Assembly (NCBI GenBank): GCA_003131365.1
Contig: PKVB01000205.1
Coordinates: forward strand, 208-11,593
Source: Gemmatimonadota bacterium
GTDB lineage: Bacteria; Gemmatimonadota; Gemmatimonadetes; Gemmatimonadales; Gemmatimonadaceae
Direction: 5' to 3'
Length of the DNA stretch: 11,386 nucleotides
Part shown: positions 5,981 to 11,386 of the stretch, piece by piece
Layout: every line of letters begins with the position of its first letter
Numbering within the stretch: the stretch's first letter is position 1
The notes under the pieces: model-generated
Told to the model about the DNA's origin: nothing
What the model saw: only the letters and a program-made list of their open reading frames with translations
Databases searched by the model: none
Program-made: the position numbers and the translations under genes

Positions 5981-7570
5981 TTGCCCAGATCCAAGGTCGC
6001 ACCGGCCAAGAAAGGCCGTAAAGCCAAGCCAACGAAGACTTCCGATCGGTTGACCAGGCGGTCGGCTCCATCCGATATGGGGCCCGAGAAATTCCGCGCG
6101 ATCGGTCATACACTCATCGATGACGTCGCCGATTTTCTGGCGCGCCTTCCCAAGGCGCGCACGGCTTCCCCGCTCCTGCCCGACCAAATGCGGAGCAAGC
6201 TCGGCAAACGCGAGATGCCCGAAAAGGGCGCCGACATCGCGCCCATCCTGAAAAAGTTCAGCCGACTTTTCTTCGAGCAGTCTACCCACAACGGAAGTCC
6301 ACGATTCTTCGGCTACATCACGTCGTCGGCGGCTCCTGTCGGCGCGCTGGCCGATCTTCTCGCGGCCGCTGTAAACCCGAACGTCGGCGCGTGGGCGCTG
6401 TCACCGATCGCAACCGAAATCGAGAACGAATCCATCCGCTGGCTCGCCCAGTTCATGGGACTGGCCGGCAGGTGGGACGGGGTGCTGGTGAGCGGCGGGA
6501 ACATGGCCAACATCGTCGGCTTCTTCGCGGCGCGGAAGGCGAAGGCAGCGTGGGACATTAGAGCCAAGGGCGTCGCCGACCCGGAGAGCCAACGCCTCGT
6601 TGTGTACGGCTCGGCGGAAATGCACACGTGGATCATGAAGGCGACGGATCTGTCGGGATTCGGCACTGATGCGATTCGCTGGATCGCGACCGACGACGAG
6701 CTTCGCATGCGCCCGGACGAGCTACGCAAGCAGATCGCGGCGGATCGCGCGGCTGGTCTTCATCCCTTTCTCGTCGTGGGAACGGCCGGCACGGTCGGCA
6801 CAGGCGCGACCGATCCCCTCCCCGAGATAGCGAAGATCTGCAAGGAGTTCGATCTCTGGTTTCACGTGGACGGCGCGTACGGAGCGCCAGCCGTCGCGCT
6901 CGACGACGCGAGCGCCGATCTCAAAGGACTTCGCCTGGCTGACTCGATCGCGATCGATCCCCACAAATGGTTGTACAGCTCGATCGAAGCTGGATGTCTT
7001 CTCACTCGCCACCCTGACGCGCTGCGCGACGCATTTGCCTTCAAGCCTCCCTACTACCAGTTCGACGACAACGAAGGGCAGGAGGTGAAGAACTACTTCG
7101 AGTACGGTCCGCAGAATACGCGCGGCTTCAGGGCACTCAAGATCTGGCTCGGGTTTCAGCAGGCCGGCGCGAGCGGGTACAGAAGGATGATCGCGGACGA
7201 CATCGAGCTGGCTCACAGGCTGCACGAGTTTGTTGGCAAGCAGGAGTTGCTCGAGCAGGGAACTGTCGCGCTGAGCATCAGCACGTTCAGATTCGTGCCC
7301 GCGGATCTGCGGCGTCGCTCTCGTGGCGACAAGGCGGTCACTGACTATCTAAACGAGCTGAATGCGCGCATCGCCACGGCCCTGCGCCTGAGCGGCGGAG
7401 CGTTCGTCTCCAACGCGCATATCGAAGACCGGTACATGCTGCGCGCGTGCATCGTCAATTTCCGGACGACTCTGGATGACGTACGGCTGTTGCCTGAATT
7501 GATCGTTGGAATCGGGCGCGAGATCGACGAGCGGATCAGGCCAAAGGAGCTTCGCGGCGGGAAACGCTAG
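5981..7570 (+). CDS. PLP-dependent group II amino acid decarboxylase (AADC/glutamate decarboxylase-like)
   Basis: The product is 529 residues in the group II pyridoxal-phosphate decarboxylase family (fold type I), which includes aromatic amino acid and glutamate decarboxylases. Visible features: SGGNMAN (171-177, phosphate-binding area), H215 in AEMHTW (the ring-stacking His), HVDGAYG with D297 (pyridine nitrogen), and DPHKW with K329 (Schiff-base lysine). Y372 in KNYFEYGPQNTRGFRALK aligns with the catalytic-loop Tyr332 of animal DOPA decarboxylase, favouring true decarboxylation over oxidative deamination. Substrate is not predictable; the product would be a cytoplasmic amine. The start is TTG at 5981, with GAGG (5970-5973) 7 bases before it and an in-frame stop at 5969; an ATG at 6077 is possible but lacks a ribosome site. 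The first about 30 residues are a Lys/Arg/Ala-rich extension outside the catalytic fold. Confidence 0.93.
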   Translation: MPRSKVAPAKKGRKAKPTKTSDRLTRRSAPSDMGPEKFRAIGHTLIDDVADFLARLPKARTASPLLPDQMRSKLGKREMPEKGADIAPILKKFSRLFFEQSTHNGSPRFFGYITSSAAPVGALADLLAAAVNPNVGAWALSPIATEIENESIRWLAQFMGLAGRWDGVLVSGGNMANIVGFFAARKAKAAWDIRAKGVADPESQRLVVYGSAEMHTWIMKATDLSGFGTDAIRWIATDDELRMRPDELRKQIAADRAAGLHPFLVVGTAGTVGTGATDPLPEIAKICKEFDLWFHVDGAYGAPAVALDDASADLKGLRLADSIAIDPHKWLYSSIEAGCLLTRHPDALRDAFAFKPPYYQFDDNEGQEVKNYFEYGPQNTRGFRALKIWLGFQQAGASGYRRMIADDIELAHRLHEFVGKQELLEQGTVALSISTFRFVPADLRRRSRGDKAVTDYLNELNARIATALRLSGGAFVSNAHIEDRYMLRACIVNFRTTLDDVRLLPELIVGIGREIDERIRPKELRGGKR

Positions 7571-7627
7571 AGCTAGCGTCGCAGCTGGGCCGGCATCGCA
7601 CTGTCCGGCGGGCGTAGATTACGATCG

Positions 7628-8701
7628 ATGTACTCTACGTGCCTCTTCTGTCACACCGAGCTCGGAGCAAACGAGGCTGTCGAGCATTTTCCGATCGGTC
7701 GCCGGCTGGCGTTCGACGCCGCGAAGGGTCGCTTGTGGGTGGTGTGCCGGAAGTGCGAGCGCTGGAATCTCACCCCGATCGAAGAGAGGTGGGAAGCGAT
7801 CGAGGAGTGCGAGCGTTCGTACCGCGGGACAAAGCTCCGCGTTTCGACGGATCACATCGGCCTCGCTCGTCTCGCCGAGGGTCTCGAGCTGGTCCGCATC
7901 GGGAAACCGCAACGCCCGGAGTTCGCCGCGTGGCGATATGGCGATCAGTTCGGGCGACGACGCCGCAAGTACATCATTCAGGGGGCACTGGCAGTCGCGG
8001 GTGGGGCAACGATTCCTCTTGTCGGTCCCATGCTCGGGCTCTCGATGGGCGCAATAGGCGGAAACCTTTTTAGTCTCGCGAATGCCGGCTACTCGATGTA
8101 TTCGAGTAGACGAGTTGTCGCCCGAGTTCATGACAGCGACGGAACCGTTCTGCAGGTAAGGGCGCGTGACGCGGGAGAGGCCGAGATGCTGCCGCCGACT
8201 GCCCGCGAAGCCTGGGGAATCCGCCTCACCTATAGCGCTCCTTCGGAGCGCGCGACTCCATGGTGGCGTTACGGGACCAATCAGGAGCAAACTGACCTTC
8301 GCGGAGGCGATGCAATGCGCGCCGCGGCGCAGCTGCTTCCACGGTTCAACGTTCGCGGAGCTTCTGCGCGGCAGCTCAAATCAGCGATCGCACTCGCAAC
8401 CGAGTACGAAGATCCTTCGACTGTCTTTGACCGGACGGCGCGCATCGCGGGAACGAATGGCAGCTGGCGTCCCTTTGACGGAAGCCCAACCGAGGCCTCC
8501 AGACTTTCTCGAGTCCCAGCCGAAAAACGCCTGGCACTCGAGATGGTGTCGCATGAGGAATCCGAGCGGCGCGCGCTCGAGGGCGAGCTGTCCGTCCTCG
8601 AGGACGCATGGAGAGAGGCCGAGGAGATCGCCGGAATCTCCGACGACATGTTCCTGCCCGAGGACATCTCGCGCCGGCTGACTGAGATGAAGGGAGAGTG
8701 A
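7628..8701 (+). CDS. Zinc-ribbon membrane-associated protein of unknown function, coupled to queA
   Basis: The product is 357 residues. The N-terminus has two cysteine pairs, C5-x2-C8 and C40-x2-C43 (VVCRKCERWN), a zinc-ribbon arrangement. Residues about 51-108 are charged (RGTKLRVSTDHIGLARL, then EFAAWRYGDQFGRRRRK), and residues about 114-153 form a long Gly/Ala-rich hydrophobic segment, probably one or two membrane helices, with the Arg/Lys run at 109-113 on the cytoplasmic side. The rest is soluble, ending in an acidic predicted helical segment (about 300-357; EESERRALEGELSVLEDAWREAEEIAG). There is no Shine-Dalgarno sequence before the ATG at 7628, but the ribbon begins directly there, so the start is credible. 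It lies 57 bases after the decarboxylase and overlaps queA by GTGA, implying one transcript and coupled translation. Function not recognised; zinc ribbon plus membrane segment is all the sequence shows. Confidence 0.82.
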   Translation: MYSTCLFCHTELGANEAVEHFPIGRRLAFDAAKGRLWVVCRKCERWNLTPIEERWEAIEECERSYRGTKLRVSTDHIGLARLAEGLELVRIGKPQRPEFAAWRYGDQFGRRRRKYIIQGALAVAGGATIPLVGPMLGLSMGAIGGNLFSLANAGYSMYSSRRVVARVHDSDGTVLQVRARDAGEAEMLPPTAREAWGIRLTYSAPSERATPWWRYGTNQEQTDLRGGDAMRAAAQLLPRFNVRGASARQLKSAIALATEYEDPSTVFDRTARIAGTNGSWRPFDGSPTEASRLSRVPAEKRLALEMVSHEESERRALEGELSVLEDAWREAEEIAGISDDMFLPEDISRRLTEMKGE

Positions 8702-9738
8702 CCAAAGACGGCACTCGCACTTCTCACTACGACTTCGAGCTTCCCGCCGATCGTATCGCGCAGCAGCCGGCTCCGCGGCGCGGTGACAGCAGGCTGATGG
8801 TCGTCAACCGCTCGACCGGCGACATCACACACAAGCAGTTCAGCGATCTCGAGCAACTCATTCCCGCCGGCGACACAATCGTCCTCAACACCGCTCGCGT
8901 GTTTCGCGCGCGACTCCTCGGCGTTCGCGAGAACGGAACGCCTGCCGAGGTTCTCCTGCTGCGGCCGCTCGACGAAGGGACGTGGGAGGCGATGGTGCAT
9001 CCCGGTGGAAAGCTCAAGCCCGGGCGGATCGTTCACGTCGCCGATGATTTCGAGGTCGAGATCGTCTCCACGACCGAGCGACGGACGCGCGTCGTCAAGC
9101 TCAACTCACCACTCCCGAGTGATCAGGCGATCGAGAAGTACGGACACGTTCCGCTCCCGCCTTACATCACGCGCGCGGATGAGCCATCCGACGCCGAGCG
9201 GTACCAGACTGTCTATGCGAACGAGAGTGGATCGGTGGCGGCGCCCACGGCGGGACTCCACTTCACGCCGGAGATGCTCGACGCGCTCGTCGCAAAAGGA
9301 GTGAAACGCGCCGATCTGCTGCTACATGTGGGCGCCGGGACATTCAAGCCGGTGGAAACCGAGCACCCGGCCGATCACGTCATGCACGAGGAATCGTACA
9401 TACTCCCCGCGCGCACGGCGGAGACTCTGAACGAAACGCGTGCCGGCGGCGGAAAGATCTGGGCGGTCGGAACCACGAGCGTACGGACGCTCGAGAGCGC
9501 GATCGACGACGACGGAATCTTCCGCGAAAAATCGGGGGACACGCGGATCTTCATCAGGCCGCCTTACGAGTTCCGCGCAATCGACCGATTGATCACCAAC
9601 TTCCATCTGCCGCGATCGACGCTCATGATGCTCGTCGCGGCGTTCGCGGGTTACGACCTCACCATGCGGGCCTATCAGGAAGCGGTCGCCGAGCGTTACA
9701 GGCTCTACTCGTATGGCGACGCCATGGTCATCACCTGA
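8698..9738 (+). CDS. queA: S-adenosylmethionine:tRNA ribosyltransferase-isomerase QueA
   Basis: The product is 346 residues, close to the family's usual 340-356. QueA transfers and isomerises the ribosyl part of SAM onto preQ1 at the wobble position of GUN-anticodon tRNAs, forming epoxyqueuosine in the queuosine pathway. Visible signatures: YDFELP at 11-16 near the N-terminus, GDSRLMVVNR, VLNTARVFRARL, VHPGGKLKPG, AAPTAGLHFT (181-190), LHVGAGTFKPVE, WAVGTTSVRTLES, TNFHLPRSTLMMLVAAFAG (300-318) and YGDAMVI near the end. The GTG at 8698 overlaps the stop of the zinc-ribbon gene; a purine-rich AAGGGAG lies almost directly against it, so re-initiation after the upstream gene is the likely mode. 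No other queuosine gene is in the window. Its last 8 bases overlap the 3' end of the opposite-strand gene at 9731. Confidence 0.98.
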   Translation: MTKDGTRTSHYDFELPADRIAQQPAPRRGDSRLMVVNRSTGDITHKQFSDLEQLIPAGDTIVLNTARVFRARLLGVRENGTPAEVLLLRPLDEGTWEAMVHPGGKLKPGRIVHVADDFEVEIVSTTERRTRVVKLNSPLPSDQAIEKYGHVPLPPYITRADEPSDAERYQTVYANESGSVAAPTAGLHFTPEMLDALVAKGVKRADLLLHVGAGTFKPVETEHPADHVMHEESYILPARTAETLNETRAGGGKIWAVGTTSVRTLESAIDDDGIFREKSGDTRIFIRPPYEFRAIDRLITNFHLPRSTLMMLVAAFAGYDLTMRAYQEAVAERYRLYSYGDAMVIT

Positions 9739-10195
9739 CCTGGGGTTTCGCCTTTCCCTCCACCGTCCCGCTCTCCTCGGTGCCGAGGGTCCAGTTGCCG
9801 GATAGCTGTGATCCGCGGTGCTGGAGGTGGACGGTGATCGGATTTTGGGGCCGGTTGACAGTCAGCACGAGATCGGTGCCCTTCACCGCGACGTCCATCA
9901 TCATCGGCTCGGCGTCATCCAACTGCACGAACGTCGCGGAGAGTTTTCCGCCAACCTCGTTGATGGTAAGCGTGGCGATCATCATCGCGTCCCCTGAGGG
10001 AATCACGAGGTCGTAAGCGCCGACTGGTTTCGCGGTCCAGGGCTCCGCCGCGCCGATGGGCTTTCCATCCTTTAGCATCACGGGAGCCGGCGTCGTCGGC
10101 GCGGAAGCAACGGCCGATCCAGCCTGGGCTGACGCCGTTCGAGCGGCAACGATCGCCACCACGCTATAAATCAGAATCGCCGAATACGATCTCAT
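9731..10195 (-). CDS. Small exported protein of unknown function
   Basis: The frame runs up to 10429, but the ATG at 10195 is chosen: GGAGAG lies 5 bases before it and it opens a Sec signal peptide (MRSYS, hydrophobic core, ASA|Q with cleavage after residue 23). The protein is then 154 residues. After an Ala/Pro-rich linker, the mature part is beta-rich: VGAYDLVIPSGD, MMIATLTINEVGGKLSATFVQLDD, VKGTDLVLTVNR, LSGNWTLGTEESGTVEGKAK. The repeated strand-turn pattern and the closing SGNW...SGTVEG motif resemble small barrel or lipocalin-like modules seen in exported proteins, sometimes as tails of larger enzymes; no family can be named. It lies downstream of the TonB-dependent receptor on the same strand with a 142-base gap, so co-transcription is possible but unproven. 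No terminator was seen before the queA overlap. Confidence 0.75.
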   Translation of the reverse strand: MRSYSAILIYSVVAIVAARTASAQAGSAVASAPTTPAPVMLKDGKPIGAAEPWTAKPVGAYDLVIPSGDAMMIATLTINEVGGKLSATFVQLDDAEPMMMDVAVKGTDLVLTVNRPQNPITVHLQHRGSQLSGNWTLGTEESGTVEGKAKPQVR

Positions 10196-10337
10196 CGGAT
10201 CTCTCCAGGGATGATCTAGGAATTGAATGTGAGGGGGCGGGTAATGGATGCAAGACGGCCCACCCACCTCTACGCTAGTCCGGGCGATCCGGTTTCGCGA
10301 TCGCGCCCCGACAAATCCCGCGCCGGTTCTCGATCGG

Positions 10338-11386
10338 CTACATCGCGCCGATGTTGTACTTCGCTCCGAGATAGATCGTCCGGCCGTAGTACTCCCGTTG
10401 GATCGCGTAATCGTGCTTTGGACTCCCACTGAAGAATCCGAATACGGCGTTGTTGAGATTCAAACCCTGAAGCTGAATCTGAACTCGCGGATTGAAGTTG
10501 TAGATGATCGAGCCGTCCAGCTGTGAGTGCGCGTAGAAATAGGTGTCGCCTGCGGGCGACGCACTCCCATCTCCATAGCTCGTGATGTTCGCGCCCTGAT
10601 ACGCCCATCCCAATCGAGCCGAGACCGCGGAGTAGTCATAGGTGAGGGCAGCATTGGCCAGATTCGGCGATTGTCTCTGGAGCGCTGCGTAGCGGCCCGT
10701 ACCCGGATCCACGAGCGCACGCGACTCGACGTGCGTAAAGTTTGCATCGAAACCGAGTCCCGCCCACGCGCCCGGCAGTGAGACGAGGCGCTGAACCCAT
10801 TCGCCCTCGAATCCGAGCAGATGTCCATTTCCACCGTTCTCGGGACGAGTGCCAAGTTGGCCGACGAACGCCGCAATTGGACCGGTGTAACGGAAAGTCT
10901 GGTTGAAGATGAAGTCAGTGAGCTGCTTGTAGAATACGCCGCCCGAGATCACACCCACCGACGGGAAGAAGTGCTCGACCAGGACGTCGTAGTTCCACGC
11001 GTGCTGCGGTTTCAGGTTGGGATTGCCGGCAGTCAGAGCCGACGGATCGGAGGGGCTCGCACCAAGAGTGCCGGACAGCGACGGTGCGAGGGATGAGTAA
11101 TCTGGTCTCGCGATTCCACGCGTCACCGACAGCCGCGCATCGGTTCGCGAGCTGAGCGAATACCTCATCTGCGCACTCGGAAATAGATCGGTGTAAGTCT
11201 GTGAACCCGGCACGGTCTGAATCGACGCGATGTTCCCCGAAGCGTCGGTCGTCACCGCATGGCCGGTGTAGTCCGCCTGCGTGTGCTCTGCGCGCAAGCC
11301 GAGATAGAGCTCGAGGGGACCAGAGGTCGCCCGGTTGCTCACGTATCCCGCGTAGATCCGCTCCGACCCGTTGAAGCTGGCGAGGG
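10338..11386 (-). CDS. TonB-dependent outer membrane receptor, C-terminal part (5' end outside window)
   Basis: The frame is open from the right edge to the TAG at 10338-10340, giving 348 complete residues of the C-terminal barrel; the plug domain and signal peptide lie beyond the window. Visible family traits: alternating amphipathic strands, LFPSAQMRYSLSSRTDARLSVTRGIARPDYSSLAP, the GNPNLKP motif with NYDVLVEHFF after it, GVFYKQLTDFIFNQT, and a closing EYYGRTIYLGAKYNIGAM strand. GIARPDY...LAP and GNPNLKP are typical of the Caulobacter-type TonB receptors, which import siderophores, glycans or other large nutrients with energy from TonB-ExbBD. Substrate cannot be told. Barrels of this kind usually end in an aromatic residue recognised by the BAM machinery; this one ends Gly-Ala-Met. 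A GTG at 11342 begins the longest frame inside the window but is not the true start. Confidence 0.93.
   Translation of the reverse strand, partial: LASFNGSERIYAGYVSNRATSGPLELYLGLRAEHTQADYTGHAVTTDASGNIASIQTVPGSQTYTDLFPSAQMRYSLSSRTDARLSVTRGIARPDYSSLAPSLSGTLGASPSDPSALTAGNPNLKPQHAWNYDVLVEHFFPSVGVISGGVFYKQLTDFIFNQTFRYTGPIAAFVGQLGTRPENGGNGHLLGFEGEWVQRLVSLPGAWAGLGFDANFTHVESRALVDPGTGRYAALQRQSPNLANAALTYDYSAVSARLGWAYQGANITSYGDGSASPAGDTYFYAHSQLDGSIIYNFNPRVQIQLQGLNLNNAVFGFFSGSPKHDYAIQREYYGRTIYLGAKYNIGAM

Noticed and set aside
5860..6027. 56-codon N-terminal extension of the minus-strand lipoprotein
   Set aside because: The extension would run through the 13-bp inverted repeat and the decarboxylase start, and it would bury a perfect lipoprotein signal that begins at 5859.
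7563..7578. 6-bp hairpin ACGCTA-GAGC-TAGCGT around the decarboxylase stop
   Set aside because: The stem is short, overlaps the stop codon and has no T-run after it, so it is not a convincing terminator.
9770..9788. CCTCGG-TG-CCGAGG palindrome near the queA end
   Set aside because: It lies inside the coding region of the minus-strand exported protein and lacks a T-run.
10296..10305. CGCGATCGCG palindrome, containing the HIP1-like octamer GCGATCGC
   Set aside because: A single occurrence in GC-rich DNA is expected by chance, and HIP1 is a cyanobacterial feature.
10196..10429. 78-codon N-terminal extension of the exported protein at 9731-10195
   Set aside because: It overlaps the end of the TonB receptor gene and would mask a signal peptide with its own ribosome site at 10195.

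Overview
The window looks like chromosomal DNA from a high-GC Gram-negative bacterium, most probably a member of the Gemmatimonadota. The case rests on an M14 carboxypeptidase with an amidotransferase-like tail, several lipoproteins and Sec-exported proteins of no obvious family, a TonB-dependent receptor (so an outer membrane), and strong G/C preference at third codon positions. The lineage is inferred from protein style; no marker gene settles it.

Layout. 1-2022 (+): 3' part of a secreted M14-type zinc carboxypeptidase. 2044-2514 (-): small exported beta-rich protein, convergent with it. 2778-3185 (+): small lipoprotein followed by a clear intrinsic terminator (3190-3222). 3303-5108 (+): ruvB, a previously hidden 65-codon ORF (4339-4536), and a YiiM-like MOSC protein joined to that ORF by a GTGA stop/start overlap. 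5080-5859 (-): unknown lipoprotein whose 3' end overlaps the MOSC gene. 5860-5980: divergent control region with a perfect 13-bp inverted repeat. 5981-9738 (+): group II PLP-dependent decarboxylase, a zinc-ribbon membrane protein, and queA joined to the latter by another GTGA overlap. 9731-10195 (-): small exported protein overlapping the queA end by 8 bases. 10338-11386 (-): C-terminal beta-barrel part of a TonB-dependent receptor that runs off the window.

How the genes relate. ruvB (Holliday-junction branch migration) and queA (queuosine tRNA modification) are housekeeping genes that are neighbours in many bacteria; here they sit in two same-strand clusters separated by an opposite-strand lipoprotein gene. 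The exported proteins, lipoproteins and receptor belong to the cell envelope. No RNA gene, CRISPR array, insertion sequence, integrase or prophage gene was seen, and I see no convincing multi-gene novel system. The most interesting unexplained items are the small ORF between ruvB and MOSC, the zinc-ribbon membrane protein coupled to queA, and the 13-bp inverted repeat. No gene-free stretch exceeds 300 bases; the longest is 2515-2777.
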